Below, piece after piece: positions 1 through 7,215 of a stretch of 64,000 nt of DNA. Within the stretch, counting starts at the first letter, position 1, and each line of letters opens with the position of its first letter. The DNA comes from CAXMST01 sp964196325 (lineage in GTDB: Bacteria > Actinomycetota > Thermoleophilia > Solirubrobacterales > 70-9): NCBI GenBank assembly GCA_964196325.1, contig CAXMST010000099.1:5048-69047 (forward strand), written 5' to 3'. The position numbers were made by a program, and so were the translations under genes. The notes beneath the pieces were generated by a model. It searched no databases and was not told the DNA's origin. It saw nothing but the letters and a program-made list of their open reading frames with translations.

Positions 1-1
1 A

Positions 2-625
2 TCAGTCACGGACCAGGCCAATCGGATCTTGGTCGGGACCACATCGGGGGAGCTGGCGGCCGCCGCCGTGATCATCGCGATTCCGGCCAGCGTGCTCCCC
101 GGCCTCAGGCTCGACCCGCCGCTGCCCCCACGGCAGGCCGCGGCGTTCGAGGCGATCGAATACGGGCATGCGGCGAAGCTGTTCGTGCCGCTCAGCGCAA
201 CCAGCCCTGAGCCAACGGCCGTGATGTCAGTCCCAGAGCGCTACTGGAGCTGGACGGCGACCGGGGCAGGCGGAAGGCCGCAGGCGGTCGTCAGCTCGTT
301 TGCCGGCTCGGCTGGGGCCCTGGAGCGTCTGCGGGTCGAGTTCGGGCCACAGCATTGGCTCGGCTCACTTGCGCGGCTGCGCCCCGAGCTCGAGCTCGAG
401 CCCGACGGAGCGCTGCTCTCGACCTGGAGCGACGACCCCCTGATCGGCGCGGCCTACTCGCTGCCGGCGCCGGCTGAGCGCCTCGAGACCCTCCGCGCCC
501 CGCTCGCCGGGGGCCGGATTCAGTTCGCCGGTGAGCATCTCGCGGGCCAGTTCTCAGCCCTGATGGAAGGGGCTTTGCGCAGCGGCCGCGACGCTGCGCG
601 GCGGCTTCTCGCGGTGCCGGTCTAG
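2..625 (+). CDS. Flavin-dependent amine oxidase, C-terminal part (partial at window edge)
   Basis: The reading frame is open to the left edge, so only the last 207 residues are visible. Near the C-terminus the run FAGEHLAGQFSALMEGALRSG matches the FAD-binding end of the monoamine oxidase/polyamine oxidase family, where the GEH/GEA motif contacts the flavin and the following helix carries a small-residue G-A-L-S/R-SG pattern. The upstream segment (AAAAVIIAIPASVL) resembles the substrate-domain strand of the same family. The substrate cannot be inferred. It is followed, convergently, by the ccdA gene 50 bp away. The N-terminal dinucleotide-binding motif lies outside the window. Confidence 0.8.
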   Translation, partial: SVTDQANRILVGTTSGELAAAAVIIAIPASVLPGLRLDPPLPPRQAAAFEAIEYGHAAKLFVPLSATSPEPTAVMSVPERYWSWTATGAGGRPQAVVSSFAGSAGALERLRVEFGPQHWLGSLARLRPELELEPDGALLSTWSDDPLIGAAYSLPAPAERLETLRAPLAGGRIQFAGEHLAGQFSALMEGALRSGRDAARRLLAVPV

Positions 626-674
626 ATGAATGATTCCTATTCCCGCACCCACGGCTGGCGCAGCTGACGGAGCC

Positions 675-1415
675 TCAGACCTCGTTGAAGAAGTTGAGCC
701 CGAGGCCGTCGAGCCAGCGCTGGGCTTCGATGTTGAGCTGGAACAGCTCGCCGGTGTAGACGAGCACGCCCATCACCACCAGAACCAAGCCCCCAAAGGC
801 CATGATCTGGCTGTAGTGGCGTTTGACCACGGCGAAGGCGGTCGTCATCCGGGTAAAGCCGATAGCCGTGAGCAGGAACGGAATCGCAAGGCCGAGCGAA
901 TAGACCGCCAACATCACACCGCCCTGGGCGACCGAGCCTGTCGTGGAGGCAAGCCCGAGGATCGCGGCCAGCGTCGGCCCGACGCACGGGGTCCAGGCAA
1001 TTGCAAAGGCAGCCCCGGCGACCACCGGGCCGCCCTTGCCGGCCCGCTCCATCAGCGTATCGACGCGCCACTCGGCGTTGAGCTTGCTGATGAACAGGGT
1101 CGCGACGAAGAAGATGCCCATCGCGATGATCAGGATCCCGGCCACCTTGTTCAGGGTTGCCAGATTGGTCCGCAGGGCCTGGCTGAGGCCGGTCGCTGAG
1201 AGCCCCAGCAGGATGAAGATCGTGGAGAAGCTCGCGATGAAGATCAGCGAGGGTGGGATTACCCTGCGCCAGCTGGCGTCCTCGAGCTCAGTCGCGGAGA
1301 CGCCGGTAACGGCCGACAGGTAGCCGGGCACCAGGGGCAGGACACAGGGGCTGAGGAACGAGATCATGCCGGCGAACAACGCCGTGATCAGGCTGACGCC
1401 GCCAATCTCGAGCAT
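675..1415 (-). CDS. ccdA: CcdA-type cytochrome c biogenesis / thiol-disulfide transmembrane protein
   Basis: This 246-aa polytopic membrane protein of the DsbD/CcdA family passes electrons from cytosolic thioredoxin across the membrane to periplasmic-side thiol proteins. Two conserved proline-cysteine segments are visible: SPCVLPLVPGYLS (Cys about 24) and TPCVGP (Cys about 144), the pair that forms the redox-active disulfide. About six hydrophobic segments are present. It lies 11 bp downstream of a TlpA-like lipoprotein on the same strand, its likely electron acceptor. The pair probably serves cytochrome c maturation, which fits the c-type cytochrome encoded at 33.1-33.8 kb. Confidence 0.9.
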   Translation of the reverse strand: MLEIGGVSLITALFAGMISFLSPCVLPLVPGYLSAVTGVSATELEDASWRRVIPPSLIFIASFSTIFILLGLSATGLSQALRTNLATLNKVAGILIIAMGIFFVATLFISKLNAEWRVDTLMERAGKGGPVVAGAAFAIAWTPCVGPTLAAILGLASTTGSVAQGGVMLAVYSLGLAIPFLLTAIGFTRMTTAFAVVKRHYSQIMAFGGLVLVVMGVLVYTGELFQLNIEAQRWLDGLGLNFFNEV

Positions 1416-1426
1416 CGCTCAGCCGC

Positions 1427-2008
1427 TCATCCCAGCAGGTGCGTCTCGATGTCCAGCTCGAGCTGGTCCCGCGTTGCGTATGAGCCCTGGAAGACGTTGA
1501 CGACCTCACCGTCGGCGTCGATGAAGACCGTGGTCGGCGAGACGACGCCGCCGCCGAGCGAAGCGATCTGTGCGGCGTTGGGGTCGAAGATGCTTGGGTA
1601 TGGAACCGGCAGCTCGGCGAGGAACGACCCAGCCGCGTCGCGGCTGTCCTGCATATCGATCCCGACGAAGGCGATCTCATCGGCGTGCGACTCGGCTGAG
1701 TCGCGGAAGTATGGGAACTCCGCCCGACAGGGCTCACACCAGGAGGCCCACTGGTTGACCACGATCGGATGTCCTTCGAGCTCGGCGAGCTTGGGCTCGA
1801 GCTGGCCCTCCTCGAGGATCTGGCTGCCCTCGGCCCGGTTCGCGCTGAGCGCCGCCGGGATGCCCTTCTCCTTGGCCGCTGGAGCGGCGTCGGCCGGGGT
1901 CGCGTCGGCACCCGCGGTGTCGGTCCCCTCATCGCTGCCACAGGCCGCGAGCGCGATTGCGCCGATCGCCAGCGCCAGTCCCAGAATCCACTTGCGTCGA
2001 GTTCTCAT
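1427..2008 (-). CDS. TlpA/ResA-like thioredoxin-fold lipoprotein
   Basis: The 193-aa protein has a lipoprotein signal (charged MRTRRK, hydrophobic core, lipobox ending LAAC at Cys23) followed by an Ala/Asp-rich linker and a thioredoxin-like domain. The active site WASWCEPCRAEF gives a CxxC pair of the TlpA/ResA/AhpC-TSA superfamily. A cis-Pro segment (GGGVVSPTTVFID) follows, as in extracytoplasmic thiol reductases. It is probably reduced by the adjacent CcdA and acts on apocytochrome c or other exported thiol proteins. A GGAGAG ribosome-binding site precedes the ATG, and a GTCACC-N4-GGTGAC inverted repeat lies just upstream. Confidence 0.88.
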   Translation of the reverse strand: MRTRRKWILGLALAIGAIALAACGSDEGTDTAGADATPADAAPAAKEKGIPAALSANRAEGSQILEEGQLEPKLAELEGHPIVVNQWASWCEPCRAEFPYFRDSAESHADEIAFVGIDMQDSRDAAGSFLAELPVPYPSIFDPNAAQIASLGGGVVSPTTVFIDADGEVVNVFQGSYATRDQLELDIETHLLG

Positions 2009-2029
2009 CAGCTATCTCTCCAAGTTGGG

Positions 2030-2045
2030 GTCACCTAATGGTGAC
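2030..2045. promoter_or_regulatory. Inverted repeat GTCACC-TAAT-GGTGAC upstream of tlpA-ccdA
   Basis: Two perfect 6-bp arms separated by TAAT lie 22 bp upstream of the tlpA start codon. The position fits either an operator or a small leader hairpin for the tlpA-ccdA pair. No known regulator consensus was recognised. Confidence 0.35.
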
Positions 2046-2136
2046 ATCGTGCGATCTCCGGTCCTGCCGGCCCGGTAGCCATAAGACCCGCCTGGGCGGT
2101 TTTGGTCGCAAGCCGGACGTCGCGGCGTCGGGACGA

Positions 2137-2430
2137 TCAATCCTCGATCGCGATCGGGCCCCAGAAAGCGACGTGCCCACGGATCCGCCGAATCCACGGG
2201 AACGGGTGCCGGTACTGCCAGGCGGCCGCCTTGGCACGCTCGCCACCGGCGTCGACGTGGTAATAGCTCGCGAGGCCCTTCCAGGGGCAGACGCTCATCG
2301 CCCGGGCCCTGTCCAAGCGGTCCCAATCGACACTCTCGGGAGGGAAATAGTGGTGACCCTCGACCATCTCGGTCCGATCGCTCTCGGCGATCGTCAGCCC
2401 ACCCAGCGTCGCCCGTTTGGTCGCGCTCAT
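2137..2430 (-). CDS. DUF427 domain protein
   Basis: This 97-aa protein carries the DUF427 signature: acidic VEGHHYFPPESVDWDRL, then CPWKGLASYYHV and a terminal HVAFWGPIAIED-type strand. The family is small, single-domain and of unknown biochemical function, often found next to redox enzymes. I chose the ATG at 2430 because the family begins close to this residue and the in-frame extension upstream overlaps the next gene. It lies 13 bp after the flavoprotein gene on the same strand and is probably co-transcribed with it. Confidence 0.8.
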   Translation of the reverse strand: MSATKRATLGGLTIAESDRTEMVEGHHYFPPESVDWDRLDRARAMSVCPWKGLASYYHVDAGGERAKAAAWQYRHPFPWIRRIRGHVAFWGPIAIED

Positions 2431-2443
2431 GCTCGGGCCGCCG

Positions 2444-3859
2444 TCAACTTGCGGGCGTGAGGCGCCGGGAGTGCACCTCGGCCTCAGGCCGGGCCTGTTC
2501 ATAGGCCTCGAGAAACTTGAGCCAGAGCTCGCTCCGGGTCGGGAACGGGGCGATCGCATGGGCCAACGTCGAAAGCGGAACCTCTGCGACCACGGCGATC
2601 GTCGCCGCTTGCAGCATGTCGCCAACCTCGGGGCCGACGAAGGTAGCCCCGACGATCACCTGACGGTCGGCATCGACCACGAATCGGGTGGTGCCGGCGG
2701 CATTGCGGCCGTAGAAGCTGCCACCGGCCGAGCCCGACGTCGGCAGATCGACCGCGACGGCGTCGACCCCTTGCTCTCTTGCGCGCTCCAGCGTGAGGCC
2801 GACGGCAGCCACCTGCGGGTCGGTGAAGACCACCCGCGGAGCGCCTTCGCCGTCGTGCACGGCCGCCACGTCCGCGCCGAGGATGTGGTCCGCCGCGAGG
2901 CGGCCCTGGTACTTGCCGGAGTGGGTGAGCAGCGAGCGCCCGTTCGCATCACCGATCGCATATAACCAGGGCTGATCGGCTACTCGGAGCTGATCGTCGA
3001 CCTCGATATAGCCGCCGGACTCGAGCCCGACCGACTCCAGCCCGAGGTCTTCGGTCAGCGGCCTGCGGCCGACCGCGACCAACAGGCGATCGCCTGTGAC
3101 CGCCTGCCCGTCGGAGAGTCGCAGCGTGACCTCCTCGCCCCCACGCTCAGCGCCGACCGCGGAGATCCCCACGCGGACGTCGACCCCATGGCCCCGCAGC
3201 GCCTCAGCCAACTCCTCACCGACGTAGGGCTCCTCACGCGGGAGCAGCCGCGACTCGGCCTCGACCACGGTCACCTTGGCGCCAAGCGAGCTCCAGGCCT
3301 GTGCCATCTCGACCCCGACAACGCCGCCGCCGAGGATGATCAGGTGTCCAGGAACCTGCTTGCTCGTCGTGATCTCCCGGTTCGACCAGGCACCGACTTG
3401 ATCGAGGCCCGGAATCGGCGGCATCGCAGCGCCGGTCCCAACCGCGATCACCACCGCGTCGCGGGCGCTCAGCAACCGCTCACCGACCCGCACCTTGCGC
3501 TCGCCCTCGAGTCGGCCGGCGCCGCGCACGAGCTCCACGTTGCGGGCCTCGAGCCACGGCACCTGGTTCGAGTCGTCGAGATCGTTGACGATCTGATCTC
3601 GGCGCTCAAGCACCGCGGCGACATCGAGCTCGCCGGTGACCGCCTCGGCCGCGCCGGGGATGCGGGCGGCCTCGCTGAGGATCTCGGCCGGGCGCAGCAG
3701 CGCCTTCGAGGGCATGCAGGCGTAGTAGGAGCACTCGCCACCGACCAGCTCGCGCTCGACGATCGCGACGCTCTTCTCTGCGCCCTCCCCGATCCGGCCC
3801 GCCAGAACCTCTCCGGCGGGCCCAGCCCCGATCACGATCACATCAAACTCTGAGTCCAT
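2444..3859 (-). CDS. Pyridine nucleotide-disulfide oxidoreductase (dihydrolipoamide dehydrogenase/mercuric reductase-like)
   Basis: The 471-aa protein has the class I flavoprotein disulfide reductase architecture: an N-terminal FAD motif (VIVIGAGPAG), the redox disulfide GGECSYYACMPSKA (Cys43 and Cys48), a second nucleotide-binding motif (LGGGVVGVEMA), the GDA segment (YAIGDANG) and a C-terminal dimerisation domain. The usual C-terminal catalytic HPT-x-x-E is FPTRSE here, so the base His is Phe (residue about 439) while the Glu is kept. A true lipoamide dehydrogenase role is therefore doubtful, and a quinone- or thiol-linked reductase is possible. I placed the start at the ATG at 3859, where the FAD motif follows directly; an in-frame extension to 4402 runs into the divergent gene. 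Confidence 0.85.
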   Translation of the reverse strand: MDSEFDVIVIGAGPAGEVLAGRIGEGAEKSVAIVERELVGGECSYYACMPSKALLRPAEILSEAARIPGAAEAVTGELDVAAVLERRDQIVNDLDDSNQVPWLEARNVELVRGAGRLEGERKVRVGERLLSARDAVVIAVGTGAAMPPIPGLDQVGAWSNREITTSKQVPGHLIILGGGVVGVEMAQAWSSLGAKVTVVEAESRLLPREEPYVGEELAEALRGHGVDVRVGISAVGAERGGEEVTLRLSDGQAVTGDRLLVAVGRRPLTEDLGLESVGLESGGYIEVDDQLRVADQPWLYAIGDANGRSLLTHSGKYQGRLAADHILGADVAAVHDGEGAPRVVFTDPQVAAVGLTLERAREQGVDAVAVDLPTSGSAGGSFYGRNAAGTTRFVVDADRQVIVGATFVGPEVGDMLQAATIAVVAEVPLSTLAHAIAPFPTRSELWLKFLEAYEQARPEAEVHSRRLTPAS

Positions 3860-4000
3860 CTCATCACTCCTATTTGCCTGTTCTCCAAATGTAGACCGTG
3901 GTCCAGGTGATTTCGACTGCCTTGGCACCGAAAAGGATTCATCGGTGAGTCCATGCAGCCGACGAACCGCTCCGACCCCGACGGGGTCTGATCTACAGGA

Positions 4001-5200
4001 ATGAGCCATCCAAGGCGAAAGATCCGGGGCGGCCTCGGCGCCGCGACGCTCGCGCTCGCGGCGCTCGCGCTCGCTGCCTGTGGCGCCTCCTCCGATCAGA
4101 GCTCCGAGGACGGTGGAGGTGAGGCCGTCGACGTCGACGCAACCCTGCCCGGAGCATCGGCCGAGTTCAGCACCGACTTCGCCACCGCAAGCGTGCCCCT
4201 GGACGAGTTCCAGAGCGGCGGCCCGCCCAAGGACGGGATCCCCGCAATCGACGACCCCAAGTTCATCTCCCAGCAGGAGGCCGACTCGTTTCTCGAACCG
4301 AACGAGCCTGTCGCCGTGGTCGAGATCGACGGGGTCGCCCGGGCCTATCCGATCCAGATTCTGGTCTGGCACGAGATCGTCAACGACGAGATCAACGGGC
4401 AACCCGTCTCAGTCACGTACTGCCCGCTATGTAACTCGACCGTGGCCTTCAGCCGCGAGCTCGACGGCCAGGTGCTCGATTTCGGGACGACGGGGCGGCT
4501 GCGTAACTCGGATCTCGTGATGTACGACCGCCAGACGGAGTCGTGGTGGCAGCAGCTGACCGCTGAGGCGGTTGTCGGCGAGCTGACAGGCTCCGAGCTC
4601 GAGGTGCTGCCCTCCCAAATCCTCTCCTGGAAAGAGCTGATGCGGGCCTACCCCGACGCCGACGTGCTCTCTCGAGACACCGGCCCGAACCCACGTGATT
4701 ACGGCACCAACCCCTACGCCGGCTACGAGGAGCCTGGGGATCAGCCCTTCCTCCTCGACGGCGCCGCGGACGATCGCCTACCGCCGAAGGAGCGGGTCAC
4801 GGCAGTCCAGACCGGCCCAGACTCAGCCGTCGTCTACCCGTTCTCCCGGCTCGCGAAGGAGGCCCCGATCAACGACGAGATCGACGGGACCGCGACCGTG
4901 GTCCTGTTCGATCCCGAGGTCAGCTCGGCGCTGGATCAGACCAAGGTCGCCGACGGCCGCGAGATCGGTGCCGCGGCCGTGTTCGAGCGCACCCTGGGCA
5001 ACCGCGAGCTGAGCTTCGAGCAGGGTCCCGAGCCGGGGACCGCGACCGATGAGCAGACCGGCTCCACCTGGGACCCCACCGGCCGCGCGATCAGCGGCCG
5101 GCTGGAGGGCGAGCGCCTGAAGCAGAGCCCTTCCGACGATCAGTTCTGGTTCGCATTGGCGGCCTTCTTTCCCGAGGTCGAGATCAGGAATGAGGCGTAG
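4001..5200 (+). CDS. DUF3179 domain lipoprotein
   Basis: The 399-aa protein has a lipoprotein signal peptide (MSHPRRK, hydrophobic core, ALAACG with Cys27) and a DUF3179 domain. Recognisable family features are VWHEIVNDEINGQPVSVTYCPLCNS, the FGTTGRLRNSDLVMYDRQTESWW block and the later SWKEL segment. The function is unknown; the conserved CPLC motif suggests metal or redox chemistry outside the membrane. The ATG at 4001 has an upstream ACAGGA. A tiny membrane ORF starts 2 bp after the stop, and anti-sigma/sigma genes follow. Confidence 0.85.
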   Translation: MSHPRRKIRGGLGAATLALAALALAACGASSDQSSEDGGGEAVDVDATLPGASAEFSTDFATASVPLDEFQSGGPPKDGIPAIDDPKFISQQEADSFLEPNEPVAVVEIDGVARAYPIQILVWHEIVNDEINGQPVSVTYCPLCNSTVAFSRELDGQVLDFGTTGRLRNSDLVMYDRQTESWWQQLTAEAVVGELTGSELEVLPSQILSWKELMRAYPDADVLSRDTGPNPRDYGTNPYAGYEEPGDQPFLLDGAADDRLPPKERVTAVQTGPDSAVVYPFSRLAKEAPINDEIDGTATVVLFDPEVSSALDQTKVADGREIGAAAVFERTLGNRELSFEQGPEPGTATDEQTGSTWDPTGRAISGRLEGERLKQSPSDDQFWFALAAFFPEVEIRNEA

Positions 5201-5202
5201 CC

Positions 5203-5310
5203 GTGGCGATCGGCCGACTGCTGCGAAATCCTGCCTCCCAGCTCGCCCTGAGCGGTGGCTTCTTCGTGCTCTGCGCGGCCGCCTTCGCCCGCTTCTGCCT
5301 CGGCTGCTGA
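5203..5310 (+). CDS. Possible 35-aa single-pass membrane peptide
   Basis: A GTG-started frame begins 2 bp after the DUF3179 stop. It encodes a basic N-terminus followed by one hydrophobic stretch (LALSGGFFVLCAAAFARFCL) and ends LGC. The tight spacing and membrane-like composition suggest a real small membrane protein translated with the upstream gene. There is no homologue I recognise, and in GC-rich DNA such frames can arise by chance. Confidence 0.3.
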   Translation: MAIGRLLRNPASQLALSGGFFVLCAAAFARFCLGC

Positions 5311-5380
5311 GGCCGCCGGCCGTGGCGCGAGGGGAGCGCGGCCTCCCGAACCCGATCGCGGATCGGCGGGTCTGAGGAGC

Positions 5381-5665
5381 ATGGCCGCAACGACCTGGCG
5401 CAGACTCAACAGCAGACGTGACCATCACTGGGCGCAATCGCGTTACTCAGACTTCGTGGACGGCGAGCTTCCTGATCGGCAGGATGACCGGCTCGCCGCC
5501 CACGAGGAACTCTGCCCTGAGTGCGCCCAGATGATCCGCACGCTGCAGGCGCTGCTGCAGGCGCTGCCGGCGCTACGGCTGGGGCCGGAGGCCAGCTTCG
5601 CGATCGCCGAGCAGACCGCCTCGCAGGTCCGCGCCAGAATCGCGGAGTGGGACGAGGATGGCTGA
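5381..5665 (+). CDS. Zinc-finger anti-sigma factor (ZAS-type), upstream copy
   Basis: This 94-aa cytoplasmic protein has the zinc-binding anti-sigma signature: RYSDFVDGEL, then H41-x3-C45-x2-C48 (HEELCPEC). Such domains clamp the sigma2/sigma4 domains of a cognate ECF sigma factor. No transmembrane segment is visible, so it would be a soluble anti-sigma. The start ATG at 5381 is directly preceded by GAGGAGC. Its 3' end overlaps the sigma gene by 8 bp, implying translational coupling. A second protein with the same H41/C45/C48 positions is encoded just after the sigma factor. Confidence 0.8.
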   Translation: MAATTWRRLNSRRDHHWAQSRYSDFVDGELPDRQDDRLAAHEELCPECAQMIRTLQALLQALPALRLGPEASFAIAEQTASQVRARIAEWDEDG

Positions 5666-6302
5666 GGGCCAGCCCTGGGTGCCACTGCTGTCCCGCTTAG
5701 CCGAGCCTGTCAGGGTTCGGTCCGTGCGTCCAACGTCCGCAGAGGAGGAGCCGGCGCTGATCGAGCGCGCCAAGGGGGGCGACCGTGACGCGTTCGAGGA
5801 GCTCGTGCGTCGCAACGCCGATCGACTCTACGCCGTCGTGATCCGCTTTGTCGCCGATGATGAGGAGGCCCAAGAGGTGACCCAGGAGGCATTCCTGCGG
5901 GCCTGGCGCAGTATCGGTCGCTTCCAGGGCCGCTCGCAGTTCTTTACCTGGCTGTACCGGATCGGCATCAACGAGGCCAAGCGCAGGATTGGCCGACGGC
6001 CGCCGTCGGAGCTGTTCGCCTCCCTCGACGACGACCCGATCCCCGAGGCCCCGGACTGGAGCGAGGCGCCGCAGCTACGGCTCGAGCAGAGCGACCTGCG
6101 GCGGGTGCTCGAGGAGTCGATCCGCGAGTTGCCGCTGCGCTACAGGGCGACGATCATCCTGCGGGATGTCGAGGGCCTCTCGACCCGCGAGGCCGCCGAG
6201 GTGATGGAGCTCAGTGAGACCGCCTTCAAGAGCCGCCTGCACCGCGCTCGGCTCGCGGTGCGGCGCTCGTTGGACGAGTATTTTCTGGAGGAGCGGCAAT
6301 GA
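5658..6302 (+). CDS. ECF-type RNA polymerase sigma-70 factor
   Basis: The 214-aa protein has region 2 (FEELVRRNADRLYAVVIRFVADDEEAQEVTQEAFLRAWRSI, about residues 36-90, plus GRSQFFTWLYRIGINEAKRR) and region 4 (LRELPLRYRATIILRDVEGLSTREAAEVMELSETAFKSRLHRAR, about residues 155-200), joined by a short linker. It lacks region 1 and region 3, as expected of group 4 sigma factors. It overlaps the upstream zinc-finger gene by 8 bp and the downstream one by 4 bp (ATGA). It probably directs RNA polymerase to a small stress or redox regulon and may autoregulate this cluster. The target promoter is not visible. Confidence 0.93.
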   Translation: MAEGQPWVPLLSRLAEPVRVRSVRPTSAEEEPALIERAKGGDRDAFEELVRRNADRLYAVVIRFVADDEEAQEVTQEAFLRAWRSIGRFQGRSQFFTWLYRIGINEAKRRIGRRPPSELFASLDDDPIPEAPDWSEAPQLRLEQSDLRRVLEESIRELPLRYRATIILRDVEGLSTREAAEVMELSETAFKSRLHRARLAVRRSLDEYFLEERQ

Positions 6303-6577
6303 GAAGCCTTCGCCCCACCAAGATGCGCTTCATGCGCGAGCACCGATGGACCCACTCCCATCTGTCCGCGTACCTGGACAGCGAGCTCGAGCAGGGAGAG
6401 CGCGAGCGGATCGAGGAGCATGTCGGGCTCTGCCCGGACTGCCGGCGGGTGCTGGCGACCCTGCGCCGGGCGATCAGCAGCCTACGGGCGATTGGCGACG
6501 CCGACGCCGGGCGGCCTGGCTCGGGCACGAGTGACGTCTCCGAGGGCGTCCTGGCCCGGCTCCGCCGGGAGGGGTGA
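6299..6577 (+). CDS. Zinc-finger anti-sigma factor (ZAS-type), downstream copy
   Basis: The 92-aa protein has HLSAYLDSELEQGERERIEEHV followed by H41-x3-C45-x2-C48 (HVGLCPDC), the anti-sigma zinc-binding motif in the usual place directly after the ECF sigma gene. It starts in a 4-bp ATGA overlap with the sigma stop, and its own stop overlaps the next gene (GTGA). No transmembrane helix is seen, so signal sensing may be through the zinc thiolates (redox) or through a partner. The usual expectation is that this is the cognate anti-sigma; the role of the upstream paralogue is then open. Confidence 0.85.
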   Translation: MRSLRPTKMRFMREHRWTHSHLSAYLDSELEQGERERIEEHVGLCPDCRRVLATLRRAISSLRAIGDADAGRPGSGTSDVSEGVLARLRREG

Positions 6578-7215
6578 GCGGCGCGGACCGGGGGGAGCCG
6601 GGCGCGGACGTGTGGTCACGCCGTCCCCTCGCCGCTCTCTACGACCTGCAGTTGCCGCTCGAGCGCCGAGCCCTGCAGGCGCTGGCCCGGGGGCTGCGGG
6701 TCGATCGTGGCGATCGCGTTCTCGACGTCGGCACCGGGACCGGGGCGATGCTGCGAGAGCTGGCCGCACTGCCCGACCCGCCACGCCTCGCGACAGGGGT
6801 AGATCGCTCGGCGGCGATGCTCGCCCGGGTGCCGTCCCTGCCGCGCGGCTGGGAGCTGGTCGAGGCCGATGCCGCCGAGCTTCCCTTCGACTCGGCGAGC
6901 TTCGACCGGGTGGTCCTCGGCTACCTGCTGCACCTGCTCGACAGGGAGGAGCGGCGAGCGGTCCTGGCCGAGGCGCAGCGGGTGCTGCGGCCCGGCGGGC
7001 TGCTGGGAACGATCACCGTGGCGCCGCCGGTCGGCCGGACCGCGCAGGCAGTATGGGCACCGCTGCGAGCGGTGGCACGCCGGGGCGGCGGCCTGCTCAG
7101 GGGCTTGCTTCCGTTGGACCCCACGGATGAGTTGATCGCGGCGGGGCTGCGGCCGCTGCGTCGACAGCGCACCCGGGGCGGCTACCCCTCACTGGGACTC
7201 ATCGCGGCTCGCTGA
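6574..7215 (+). CDS. Class I SAM-dependent methyltransferase
   Basis: The 213-aa protein has methyltransferase motif I (VLDVGTGTGAML, about residues 49-60), an acidic motif after strand 2 (ATGVDRSAAML), and a UbiE-like post-motif (FDRVVLGYLLHLLDREERRAVLAEAQRVLRPGGLLGTITV). The substrate is unknown; the general shape matches UbiE/Methyltransf_11 enzymes acting on small molecules or lipids. A GTG start overlaps the anti-sigma stop, so it is the last gene of the anti-sigma/sigma/anti-sigma operon. Its 3' end overlaps the convergent UnbV-like gene by 17 bp. Confidence 0.85.
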   Translation: MSGADRGEPGADVWSRRPLAALYDLQLPLERRALQALARGLRVDRGDRVLDVGTGTGAMLRELAALPDPPRLATGVDRSAAMLARVPSLPRGWELVEADAAELPFDSASFDRVVLGYLLHLLDREERRAVLAEAQRVLRPGGLLGTITVAPPVGRTAQAVWAPLRAVARRGGGLLRGLLPLDPTDELIAAGLRPLRRQRTRGGYPSLGLIAAR

